DNA of 64,000 nt, taken from assembly GCF_000340965.1 (NCBI RefSeq), contig NZ_ANAY01000011.1, positions 62,001 through 126,000 on the forward strand. Direction: 5' to 3'. Within the stretch, counting starts at the first letter, position 1, and each line of letters opens with the position of its first letter. This DNA is from Nocardiopsis kunsanensis DSM 44524 (GTDB taxonomy: Bacteria > Actinomycetota > Actinomycetes > Streptosporangiales > Streptosporangiaceae). Under the pieces are notes generated by a model, which saw nothing but the letters and a program-made list of their open reading frames with translations, was not told the origin of the DNA and made no database searches. A program made the translations under genes and the position numbers. Shown here in pieces: positions 39,018 through 46,715 of this stretch.

Positions 39018-39536
39018 ATGGGCGAGGGCGACGGCGTCGACCTGAACGGATTGCGGATGGTCGCTCACCCGCTCCGACTTCGGCTGCTCTCGTTGCTGAC
39101 CGGGCGGACGATGAGCGCCGCGGAAGCGGCGCGAGAGCTGGGGGAGACACAGGCCAACGTCAGCTACCACGTCCGGCGGCTCGCTGAGGGAGGGCTTCTC
39201 ACGTTCGTCGACGAAATGCCTGTGCGCGGTGGTATCGCCAAGCGGTACACGCACGAGCCCAGCAGCGGCGAGGCGCTCGACGGTTCTGACCGGGAAAGCT
39301 TTCTCGCTCTCATGCAGGCGCTCGCCCGACAGATGTCCGTGCGCGCGCCCTTGTACCGAGAGGGCACGAGTTTCGCCTTCACCGATGCGCACGTCACGAT
39401 CCCGGCCGAGGAGTGGCCGCGCGTCCACGAGCTCGCCCGCGAGCTCGGACGGGTCGTCCATGAACTGGCGGAGCGGCCCTCCGGTGATGAGCCCGTCGGG
39501 ATCTCACTGACAGTCGCTGCCTTCGAAACGGAGTAG
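39018..39536 (+). CDS. ArsR-family winged-helix regulator
   Basis: 172 residues: a winged helix at about residues 10-75 (MVAHPLRLRLLSLLTG, then TQANVSYHVRRLAEGGLL as recognition helix) and a C-terminal ligand-type region with VHELARELGRVVHELAERPS. GAGGAG lies 7 nt upstream of ATG 39018. It follows the MFS gene in the same direction after 103 nt, so the two form a probable regulator-exporter pair. No metal-binding cysteines are seen. Confidence 0.82.
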   Translation: MGEGDGVDLNGLRMVAHPLRLRLLSLLTGRTMSAAEAARELGETQANVSYHVRRLAEGGLLTFVDEMPVRGGIAKRYTHEPSSGEALDGSDRESFLALMQALARQMSVRAPLYREGTSFAFTDAHVTIPAEEWPRVHELARELGRVVHELAERPSGDEPVGISLTVAAFETE

Positions 39537-39587
39537 ATCTCCGGACTCGACGGGCATCGAGGCGCATGCCCCGTGTTGATGACGCAG

Positions 39588-41003
39588 TCACTGCAGTGCG
39601 CCGAGCACCTCGTTGAGGGCTTCGGTCGTCGAGGGGTGGGTGTAGATCGAGTCACGGAGCTCGGATGCGGTGATCCCGTGCCGGATCGCCAGGCTCACGA
39701 GGTTGATCACCTCTTGTGAGTGGAGGTGCATGAGTGCGGCGCCCAACACCTGGTCGTTCGTACTGTCGACGACGATTTTGACGATACCGCGCGGGTCGCC
39801 CTCGATCTTCGCCCGTGGCGCGGCGGCGATGTCGGCCATCTGCTTCACTCCGACGCCGACGTCGTATCCCTGTTCCTGGGCCGTGTCCTCGCTCAGTCCG
39901 ACGCGTGCCAGCGGCGGGGTGAGGAACATGGTGTACGGCACCGCTGCCCGGTCGGTGGTCGCGCGCCGACCTGTACCGAAGAGCTGATCTGCCACGATGC
40001 GGTTGTCGTCGAGGGAGACATAGGTGAACTGCGGTCCTCCGTTGACGTCGCCGACGGCGTAGACGCCCGACGCCGAGGTGCGTAGATGCTCGTCGACCGC
40101 GACGTATCCGCGGTCGTCCGTCCGGACCCCGGCCCGCTCCAACGCGAGGTCCGCTGTGGCCGGCGCGCGCCCCAGCGCCAACAGCACGGCCTCGGCCTCG
40201 ATCGTCTGTTCCCGGCCCTCGACCTGGTAAGTGACCCGGGCATGATCGGGGCCGTCGGCCACGGATGTCACCGTGGCCCCCGAGGTGATCGTGATGCCGT
40301 CCCCGCGCAGCGCCTCGGCTGCGGTCCGGGCGACGTCGGTGTCCTCGTTCTTCAGGGGGCGTTCCCCGCGGTCGAGGACGGTGACTTCCGAGCCGTAGTG
40401 GGCGAACATCGAGGCGAACTCGAGCCCGACATAGCCCCCGCCGACAACGACGAGGGAACGCGGCAGCGGTGAGACGTGCTGCAGGGTCTGCGAACTGTGT
40501 ATCCGCCCGCCGAACCGCGCCCCGTCGATAGGCGGCAGCGCGGGGCACGAGCCGGTGTTGATGACGACGGTGTCCGCGCAGATCTGCAGGTCTTCCTTGC
40601 CTCCGGTCACTTGCACTTTCCGTTCGCCGGTGAAGGTCGCCGTGCCGTCGACGAGGAGGACCGAGTCGAGCTCGTCGAGCAGCGAGAAGTTCTTCTTCCG
40701 CATCGCACCGGTCAGAGTGTCACGGCGGGAGACGGCATCGGCGAAGTACCGCTCCGGATCGTCGGAATCGCGCCGTTCCTCGGCGTCGTGGATCAGGATC
40801 TTGGTCGGGACGCAGGCGATGTTGATGCACGAACCGCCGATCATGTCCGCGGACTGCTCGACCAGCGCGACCCTGAGCCCTTCGCGTGCTGCGGTGCCGG
40901 CAAGAGTCTTGCCTGCTTTGCCCCATCCGATGACGAGCAGATCGACATGTTCGTGGTGCGAAGCTTCTCCGCTCCGGTCGGTCTCGATGTTCTGAGCGGG
41001 CAT
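39588..41003 (-). CDS. FAD-dependent pyridine nucleotide-disulfide oxidoreductase (MerA/RclA-like)
   Basis: 471 residues. The FAD motif is DLLVIGWGKAGKTLAGTAAR, the redox-active disulfide is SCINIACVPTK (Cys-x4-Cys, class I), the NAD(P)H motif is LVVVGGGYVGLEFASMFAHY, followed by YAVGDVNG and a dimerisation domain ending in IYTHPSTTEALNEVLGAL. No N-terminal metal-binding domain and no C-terminal Cys pair of MerA type exist, so mercury reduction is unlikely; the closest type is RclA-like hypothiocyanous-acid/copper-linked reductase or a soluble oxidoreductase of that branch. ATG 41003 has GAGGAAGGA upstream. Confidence 0.85.
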   Translation of the reverse strand: MPAQNIETDRSGEASHHEHVDLLVIGWGKAGKTLAGTAAREGLRVALVEQSADMIGGSCINIACVPTKILIHDAEERRDSDDPERYFADAVSRRDTLTGAMRKKNFSLLDELDSVLLVDGTATFTGERKVQVTGGKEDLQICADTVVINTGSCPALPPIDGARFGGRIHSSQTLQHVSPLPRSLVVVGGGYVGLEFASMFAHYGSEVTVLDRGERPLKNEDTDVARTAAEALRGDGITITSGATVTSVADGPDHARVTYQVEGREQTIEAEAVLLALGRAPATADLALERAGVRTDDRGYVAVDEHLRTSASGVYAVGDVNGGPQFTYVSLDDNRIVADQLFGTGRRATTDRAAVPYTMFLTPPLARVGLSEDTAQEQGYDVGVGVKQMADIAAAPRAKIEGDPRGIVKIVVDSTNDQVLGAALMHLHSQEVINLVSLAIRHGITASELRDSIYTHPSTTEALNEVLGALQ

Positions 41004-41329
41004 GGCAGCGTCCTTCCTCTGTGGGATACGGCTCTGCTGCCGGGCACGCGCAAGCCTGATCGGATGACCACGTGCCGACAGGTGTCCCTGCCAGCCACCG
41101 TACGCCGCCGGGCAGGGACGAGGCGTTCGCAAGATCCGCTCGCCGGTTACGGCAACGGACACTCACGGTCTTCCGAGCTCAGCTCCTGTTCGGCGAGCTC
41201 CTGCATCGCCGCTGGTGTGCAGGTCCGAGCCTCGGCCCGAGTGCAGACCACTCTCCCGTGGAACGCACGGGCGTGCTATCAATAGGTAGGCAGAAAACGT
41301 ATTGGCAGACAACCCTATTGAGGCCCCCC
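41004..41329. other. Divergent intergenic region with spaced inverted repeat
   Basis: 326 bp between the oxidoreductase and the DUF2269-like gene. Near the latter, CAATAGG (41280-41286) and CCTATTG (41314-41320) form a 7-bp inverted repeat with a 27-nt gap, and GGCAGA occurs twice inside (41289-41294 and 41304-41309). It may be an operator for the plus-strand gene. No promoter could be assigned with confidence. Confidence 0.4.
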
Positions 41330-41809
41330 ATGACCAACCTCCTCCTGTCGATCCACGTGATCGCGGCGATCCTGGCGATCGGACCGATCACTGTGGCGGC
41401 GTCGATGTTCCCCCGATTCGTCGCACCACGGCCGGCCGGCGACACCGGTGTGGAGGAGCGCACGCCCGCCGGCGCGGCGCTCCTCCACCAGATCTGTCGC
41501 GGCTACACCGTGGTGGGCATCGCCGTTCCGGTCTTCGGTATCGCCACCGGCATGCAGATGGGGGCGCTCGGCGAGGCCTGGCTCCTCATCTCCGTCGTCC
41601 TCACCGCGATCGCGGCGGCGCTGCTCGTGTGGTCGATCCTGCCCGGCCAGAAGCGGCTGCTCGCCCTCCCTCCCACCGATCCGGAGGAGGACCCCGAATC
41701 CGCCGAGGCGACGCGGTCCGGGACAGCACGCCTGGCCATGGTGACCGGCGTCTTCAACCTGCTCTGGGTGGTGATCGTGGTGTTGATGATCGTCCGTCCC
41801 GGGGCCTGA
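41330..41809 (+). CDS. DUF2269-like integral membrane protein
   Basis: 159 residues with four hydrophobic helices (about residues 5-25, 58-75, 85-104 and 137-155). The start LLSIHVIAAILAIGPITVAA, with His in helix 1, resembles the DUF2269 family of predicted integral membrane proteins of unknown role. A hydrophilic loop rich in Glu and Pro lies before the last helix. ATG 41330 was chosen since it opens the first helix; no strong ribosome site is seen. Confidence 0.7.
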   Translation: MTNLLLSIHVIAAILAIGPITVAASMFPRFVAPRPAGDTGVEERTPAGAALLHQICRGYTVVGIAVPVFGIATGMQMGALGEAWLLISVVLTAIAAALLVWSILPGQKRLLALPPTDPEEDPESAEATRSGTARLAMVTGVFNLLWVVIVVLMIVRPGA

Positions 41810-41865
41810 TCCCGTCCGCCCGGATCACCCCCGGTGGCCGCCGAGCACGAACCAGGACAAGGACC

Positions 41866-41889
41866 GCCGTGGCCATCGAGGGCCACGGC
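41866..41889. terminator. Hairpin between convergent genes
   Basis: Perfect 9-bp stem (41866-41874 with 41881-41889), 6-nt loop, between the DUF2269-like gene and the HAAS-type gene on the opposite strand. It can serve both directions; no T-tract. Confidence 0.6.
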
Positions 41890-41928
41890 CCCACGCTCAC
41901 CCCTACTCCGGCCGACTCGGTTTGGTGC

Positions 41929-42621
41929 TCAGCGCGGGGCAGCCGTGGCCCGGGCGCAGCGGCGGCAGACGCGGGCGGAACCCGCCACCAGCGCGTGCGA
42001 GGTGGCGGCGAGAACTCCGGCGAACGCGAACAGGACCCAGTCCGTGCCGAGGGCCGCCGCGACGGCGAGGGTGAGTGTGGTGACGGCCATCGCCAGACTG
42101 GCGATCGTTGCGGCCCACGCGATGATCAGCGGGACCTCGTCCGGTGTCGGCAGCCGGCGCGCGAGTGTTCCGGTGGCTGCCAAGGCGACCGCCGCGAGCA
42201 GCGCGGCGGCCCCGGACACTCCGGCGAGGTTGACCGCCAGCATCCGTGCCGACCACTGCAGTGGCCAGACCGCCGCGGGGCCGGCTTGCTGGACCAGGTA
42301 CCAGCAGGCCATGACGAAAGGGATGGTGATCGCGACGGCGCCGGCGGTGTGCCGTGCCTGGGAGATGGTGAGCTCGTGCTGCCAGGCGCCGACGACCTCC
42401 TCGGTGGTCCCGAACTCCGCCACGGCTCCCTCGGCCGCGCTGTGCCGGGTCGACCCGGCACGGGTGCGCTCGGCCACCGCTTCGGCGAGGTCGTCGCGCG
42501 CCTCCGCCAGCAGGCGTGCCTTGACGCGAGCCGGGCCCTCCAACGCGGCATCGAGGGCCGCGACGTGGCGCTCGACGGGATCGGTGTCCCCGGTGGGGAT
42601 CTCGGGACCGGCCTCGCTCAC
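41929..42621 (-). CDS. HAAS-type (permease prefix) membrane protein
   Basis: 230 residues. The N-terminal ~90 form a helical cytoplasmic domain (VERHVAALDAALEGPARVKA, EFGTTEEVVGAWQHELTISQ) of the type found with PadR regulators and called HAAS or permease prefix domain. Four to five membrane helices follow. The GTG start overlaps the stop of padR by 4 nt, so the pair is coupled. In related modules these proteins are the effectors controlled by PadR; the function here is unknown. Confidence 0.78.
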   Translation of the reverse strand: MSEAGPEIPTGDTDPVERHVAALDAALEGPARVKARLLAEARDDLAEAVAERTRAGSTRHSAAEGAVAEFGTTEEVVGAWQHELTISQARHTAGAVAITIPFVMACWYLVQQAGPAAVWPLQWSARMLAVNLAGVSGAAALLAAVALAATGTLARRLPTPDEVPLIIAWAATIASLAMAVTTLTLAVAAALGTDWVLFAFAGVLAATSHALVAGSARVCRRCARATAAPR

Positions 42622-42959
42622 GAGATTGCCCCGTGCGCCGTGCCGGGGTTGAGGACGGACCCGATGGCGGTCGTGAACGACTCCCAGGCCGACCGCTCCT
42701 CGGAGAGCATGCGCCGACCGGCGTCCGTGAGCTCGTAGCAGCGCTTGGGGCGCTCGCCGACCGACTGCCAGCTGCTGTGCAGGAGCCCGGTCCGCTCCAG
42801 ACGGTTGAGAGCCGGATAGATCGTGCCGGTGCGCAGTTCCAGCACTCCGCTGCTGCGCTGCTGGACGGCGGTGATGATCGCGTATCCGTGCAGAGGGCCC
42901 GATTCGAGCACGGCCAGCAGCAACCCGTCGAGGTGCCCGCGAACAGCATCCTGTCTCAT
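42618..42959 (-). CDS. PadR-family transcriptional regulator
   Basis: Short PadR protein (113 residues) made almost only of the winged helix: LLLAVLESGPLHGYAIITAV, GVLELRTGTIYPALNRLERT and YELTDAGRRMLSEE. It typically represses its own operon and is released by a ligand or stress. The ATG at 42959 is 7 nt behind a TAGGCT -10 box without a ribosome site, suggesting a leaderless mRNA. Confidence 0.9.
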   Translation of the reverse strand: MRQDAVRGHLDGLLLAVLESGPLHGYAIITAVQQRSSGVLELRTGTIYPALNRLERTGLLHSSWQSVGERPKRCYELTDAGRRMLSEERSAWESFTTAIGSVLNPGTAHGAIS

Positions 42960-42966
42960 GGCGGCC

Positions 42967-43015
42967 AGCCTAGCGGAGCTGGTGTTGGCAATCTATGTAT
43001 TGGTGGTCTACGTAG
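42967..43015 (-). promoter_or_regulatory. padR promoter and probable operator
   Basis: TAGGCT on the minus strand (42967-42972) is the probable -10. Upstream, CTATGTA (42993-42999) and TACGTAG (43009-43015) form an inverted repeat with one mismatch and a 9-nt gap, covering the -35 area. The ATGT/ACAT flavour is frequent in PadR operators, so autorepression is likely. Confidence 0.5.
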
Positions 43016-43406
43016 TAACGACCGGTCGGGTACTCCGGGACGGGCGGCAGCGGCATGGGCCCGGCCCCTTCTGATGTCTCTTCCGTGTCGACCACCACTA
43101 CTCCTCGGGGCTCGTCGCGCACCCGAAGCCCCCTGCCGCACTGGAGCCCGCATCGACGATGCCTTGCGCGGGAGCGGTGGAGGAACCGGCGGCGTACATC
43201 TCGGGGAGGACGAGAGGTGTCAGCCACGGCTGTACGAACGGCCGAAAGCTTCGATGTAGCGTTGCACGGCGCTGGTCGAGCGACCACGTGAGAGGGCGTC
43301 CTCACCCCAGCGGTCTCCACGTGTTCCGACGAGCGGCGGGACAGACACGGGTCCTTTCCGTTCCACGGACGGTCAGGAACGAACTCCCATCGGAAAGGCG
43401 GGGGAC
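43016..43406. other. Intergenic region upstream of the two-component operon
   Basis: 391 bp of high-GC DNA without a supportable gene or clear regulatory motif. Frames exist on both strands but have no recognisable product. It must contain the promoter of the 43407 operon. Confidence 0.4.
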
Positions 43407-43622
43407 ATGCGGGCGCTGAAGGCCATCGGTGCGGCGGCGCTGGGGCTGATCGCCGGTGGCGCCGTCGGGTTCGCGCTCTCGGAGGTGCTCGCCGTTCTCC
43501 TCTTCGTGCTGGGGGGCGGGGAACTGCCGGAATGGGCCCCTGCCCTGCGCTATTTCCTCCCGCTGTTCGCGGCCTTCGGCCTCATCTGCGCACCTGTGCT
43601 GGTCTCGCGCGAAAGGAAGTAG
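43407..43622 (+). CDS. Small two-helix membrane protein
   Basis: 71 residues: a Gly/Ala-rich helix (ALKAIGAAALGLIAGGAVGF), a short loop around GGGELPEWAPAL, a second helix (FLPLFAAFGLICAPVLV) and a basic end. It starts the operon of the histidine kinase, 5 nt before it, with GGGGGA upstream of its ATG. A similar 64-residue protein is encoded at 48228-48422, on the other side of cydAB. It may be a sensor accessory or membrane target of the two-component system; this is inference. Confidence 0.72.
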   Translation: MRALKAIGAAALGLIAGGAVGFALSEVLAVLLFVLGGGELPEWAPALRYFLPLFAAFGLICAPVLVSRERK

Positions 43623-43627
43623 AGGAC

Positions 43628-44839
43628 ATGGCGGCGCGTTGGTTTCAGTCCCGCAGGAGCGACCGCGTTCCCGGCCGGCCGGACGAGACCCTGAACGATG
43701 TCGCTATCGCCGTCGTCGCGGCGACGGCCCTGTTGATCGCTGAGGTCGTCTTCGCCCACAGGAACGACGTTTCCCTCCAGATCCACAGCACGGGCCTGCT
43801 CGTGGCGGGCGCCGCCTCCATCATGTTCCTGAGCCGCCGGCCCCTGGTCACCGCCGTGGTCGTGGGCCTGTGTCTGCCGCTGTACTACCTGACGGGCAGC
43901 ACCGACGCCTGGCCCGCGTGGCTCCTGCTCTTCGTGGCCGTCATGCGGCTGGCGGCGACGGGGCGGCGTGCAGCTCCCGTGGTCACCGTCCTCACAGCCG
44001 TTGCCGTCTTCGGCGTGGGGGAGTCGCTGGCTTTCGAGCCATGGCGCACAATCGCCGTCCTGGGATGGATGATCGCCATCATCGCGGCCGCCGAGATCAG
44101 TCGCGGCCGTGCTCTGTACTTGCGTGCGACCGAGGAACGTGCGGCCGAGGCCGAACGCACCCGTGAGGAGGAGGCCCGCCGCCGGGCCGGCGAGGAGCGT
44201 CTGCACATCGCACGAGAGCTGCACGACGTCATCGCGCACAACATCTCCCTGATCAACGTCCAAGCGGCCTCGGCGGTGCACCGGCGCGAACCCGAACAGG
44301 CCCTCCAGGCCCTGGAAACGATCAAGGACACCAGCAAGGACACCCTGCGGGAACTGCGCGCGACACTCGGCGTGCTCCGCCAGGTGGACGAAGAGCCTGC
44401 CGGGACGCCCGAAGCCCCCGCCCTCGGGGTGAGCAGACTGCCCGAGCTCGTGCACCGCACCCGTGAGGCCGGTCTGGACGTAACTTTCACGGTGGACGGG
44501 ACGGACTCAGCGGTCACGGACGGTCCAGGGGGATCCGCCGCGGCGGATATGTCGTTGCCCTCCCCGGTGGACCTGGCCGTGTATCGGATCGTGCAGGAGT
44601 CGCTGACCAACGTGCGGCGCCACTCGGACTCCGCACGGGTGGACGTGGCCATCGACAATTCCCCCGGCCAGATCGTCGTAAGCGTGGTGGATGAGGGGAC
44701 CGGCCACGCCGGCCCGCACCGGGAAGGCAACGGTCTGCGGGGCATGCGTGAGAGGGCAGCGGCACTGGGCGGAAGGTTCGAGGCCGGTCCCGTTCCGGGA
44801 GGCGGGTTCCAGGTACGGGCGGCCTTTCCGGTGGACTGA
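43628..44839 (+). CDS. NarL-type sensor histidine kinase
   Basis: 403 residues. Five or six N-terminal membrane helices (about residues 25-155) without a large external loop, then a short coiled coil (EERAAEAERTREEEARRRAG), the HisKA_3 dimerisation domain with the phospho-acceptor His199 in RELHDVIAHN, and a HATPase domain with the N-box in VQESLTNVRRHSDSARV and glycine box GNGLRGMRERAAALGG. This membrane-bound architecture usually senses membrane or envelope state. It is coupled with the response regulator downstream (124-nt gap). Confidence 0.92.
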   Translation: MAARWFQSRRSDRVPGRPDETLNDVAIAVVAATALLIAEVVFAHRNDVSLQIHSTGLLVAGAASIMFLSRRPLVTAVVVGLCLPLYYLTGSTDAWPAWLLLFVAVMRLAATGRRAAPVVTVLTAVAVFGVGESLAFEPWRTIAVLGWMIAIIAAAEISRGRALYLRATEERAAEAERTREEEARRRAGEERLHIARELHDVIAHNISLINVQAASAVHRREPEQALQALETIKDTSKDTLRELRATLGVLRQVDEEPAGTPEAPALGVSRLPELVHRTREAGLDVTFTVDGTDSAVTDGPGGSAAADMSLPSPVDLAVYRIVQESLTNVRRHSDSARVDVAIDNSPGQIVVSVVDEGTGHAGPHREGNGLRGMRERAAALGGRFEAGPVPGGGFQVRAAFPVD

Positions 44840-44963
44840 GCACCGGGCAGCCGTAGGCCCTCGCCACATGATCTGCTACGGCGCGGAACATCCTGGCAGA
44901 CTCACAGAACGGGAACATCCGGCACGACGGCGCTCTGCGCCCGGCAACGACGAGGGATGCAGC

Positions 44964-45629
44964 GTGATCAACGTACTGATCGCCGACGACCAGAAGCTGG
45001 TGCGGGCGGGTTTCCGTTCGATCCTGGACGAAGAGGACGACATCTGCGTCGTCGCGGAGGCCTCCGACGGTGGTACGGCGGTCGAGACGGCCCTGCGCGA
45101 GCGCCCCGACGTGGTCCTGATGGACGTACGTATGCCCGGGACGGACGGCCTGGAGGCCACCCGGCGCATCGTCTCGGACCCCCGGCTCAAGGAGGTCCGG
45201 GTCGTCATCCTCACCACCTTCGACGTGGACGAGTACGTCTACTCCGCGCTGCGGGCCGGGGCCAGCGGCTTCTTGGTCAAGGACACCGAGCCGATGGAGC
45301 TCATCCACTGCGTACGCGTGGCGGCCCGTGGCGACTCCTTGCTCTCACCCACGGTCACCCGGCGGCTGATCGCCGAGTTCGTGGGACGGATCAAGGAGCC
45401 ACCGCCCGCCGTGAACCTCAACAGCCTCACCGAACGCGAGCGTGAGGTGCTGGCCGGGGTCGCGGCCGGACTCAGCAACGGGGAACTGGCCGAGCGTCTC
45501 GTCGTCTCCACCGCGACCGCCAAGACGCACGTCAGCCGGATCCTGACCAAGCTCGGTGCCCGCGACCGCGCCCAACTCGTCGTGATCGCCTACGAGACGG
45601 GAACGGTCCGCCCCGGCTGGCTGTCCTGA
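44964..45629 (+). CDS. NarL/LuxR-type response regulator
   Basis: 221 residues: receiver domain with acidic pocket (ADDQ), phospho-acceptor Asp54 in VVLMDVRMPG and conserved Lys in GFLVKD, then a LuxR helix-turn-helix with LTEREREVLAGVAAGLSNGE and TAKTHVSRILTKLGARDRAQ. The GTG at 44964 has GAGGG 9 nt upstream. Its last 40 nt overlap the 3' end of cydB on the opposite strand. It is the cognate partner of the preceding kinase. Confidence 0.93.
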   Translation: MINVLIADDQKLVRAGFRSILDEEDDICVVAEASDGGTAVETALRERPDVVLMDVRMPGTDGLEATRRIVSDPRLKEVRVVILTTFDVDEYVYSALRAGASGFLVKDTEPMELIHCVRVAARGDSLLSPTVTRRLIAEFVGRIKEPPPAVNLNSLTEREREVLAGVAAGLSNGELAERLVVSTATAKTHVSRILTKLGARDRAQLVVIAYETGTVRPGWLS

Positions 45630-46594
45630 GGCGGTGGGGTGACGAAGAAACCGTGGTCATCGGCCGGACGCCGCAGCATCCGGTGGAGCGCGACCTGGCC
45701 CACCACCATGAGCGGCAGCACGGGAAGGATCGCTCCCCCGGTCAGCAGCAGGGTGCCGGCCGGGGGTGTACCCAGGGGCAGGTTCAGGGCCCCCGCCAGC
45801 AGCGGGACGGCGGCGATCGCCACCGCCGAGGTGTGCCTGGACAGATGCGGGCCCGACAGCCCCGAGGTGATCGCCAGCGCGGTGGCCGGGACGGCGGCCA
45901 CCGCGGCCAGCAGCAGCGGGCGGTCCACCGCCGGGCCCGTGCCGGGGAACGCGACCAGAGCCGCGGTCACCGCGGTCGTGGCCAGGCCCGTTCGGGCCAG
46001 AACGCGGGTGGCCCAGGCGGCCTGGTCGGCTTCGGGAGCCGTAGCCGGTCCAGTGTGGCCGGAGGCGGAGCCGTCGGCCGGAACGAGCCGTTCGGCCCCG
46101 AAGGCCGCGCCGCGCAGCAGGAACAGGACCGCCACGGTCAGGGCGCAGACCAGCGAGAAGGGCGTCAGGGGGTCACCGCCCGAGAGCAGGCCACCGATGA
46201 TCAGTCCCCAGGACAGCGCCAGCAGCCAACTGCCGCTGACCAGGGCGGAGTCACACACCGAACGCCAGGCGCCGGTGTCCACGCGGGCGCGCAGCCACAG
46301 ACCTGCGTCGCGCATGAGCCATCCGGTCAACAGGACCGTGGACACGGCCCACATGCCGCCTTCGAACAGCACGTCCTTCAAGGACGGGAACAGGCCGGCC
46401 ACCACGCCCACCGCGCCCACGAGCCACACCTCGCTGCCGAGGAAGTACGGAGCGATCGCCGAGACCAGGCGGCGGCGCTCGGCCGGGGTACGGGCCAGGT
46501 AGGGCGCCGCCATGCCGAGCCCGATGTCGCATCCGGCGAGGACGAAGTAGCCGACGATCAGACCTGTCAGGAAGAGGGCCGGGGCGATTTCCAT
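45590..46594 (-). CDS. cydB: Cytochrome bd-type oxidase subunit II (divergent)
   Basis: 334 residues with about nine membrane helices. It fits CydB in length and topology, but conserved acidic sites differ. The usual D-G-F-D near residue 20 reads A20-G-C-D23, keeping only the second Asp, and the usual W-D-G-N/Q-E/Q-V-W reads F51-L52-G-S-E-V-W, losing the Asp that in E. coli lies in the proton path. These comparisons are from memory of the family. The gene follows cydA after 121 nt. It overlaps the response regulator by 40 nt, tail to tail. Confidence 0.82.
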   Translation of the reverse strand: MEIAPALFLTGLIVGYFVLAGCDIGLGMAAPYLARTPAERRRLVSAIAPYFLGSEVWLVGAVGVVAGLFPSLKDVLFEGGMWAVSTVLLTGWLMRDAGLWLRARVDTGAWRSVCDSALVSGSWLLALSWGLIIGGLLSGGDPLTPFSLVCALTVAVLFLLRGAAFGAERLVPADGSASGHTGPATAPEADQAAWATRVLARTGLATTAVTAALVAFPGTGPAVDRPLLLAAVAAVPATALAITSGLSGPHLSRHTSAVAIAAVPLLAGALNLPLGTPPAGTLLLTGGAILPVLPLMVVGQVALHRMLRRPADDHGFFVTPPPQDSQPGRTVPVS

Positions 46595-46715
46595 ACGGGT
46601 TCCCTGTGGTTGTGGGTCGGCGGACCGTGGGACCGGCTCGTGGTCGTCGAATCATTCCGGGATCGCGTCCTGAACGGCCGTTCACCGATCCGAGAGCTTT
46701 TTGGGGCCGACACCC

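Noticed and set aside
39652-40548. Second minus-strand frame inside the oxidoreductase gene
   Set aside because: It is an Arg-rich out-of-frame shadow of the flavoprotein.
42970-43320. Possible minus-strand gene upstream of padR
   Set aside because: Its frame overlaps the padR promoter and operator, has no ribosome site and shows no family features.
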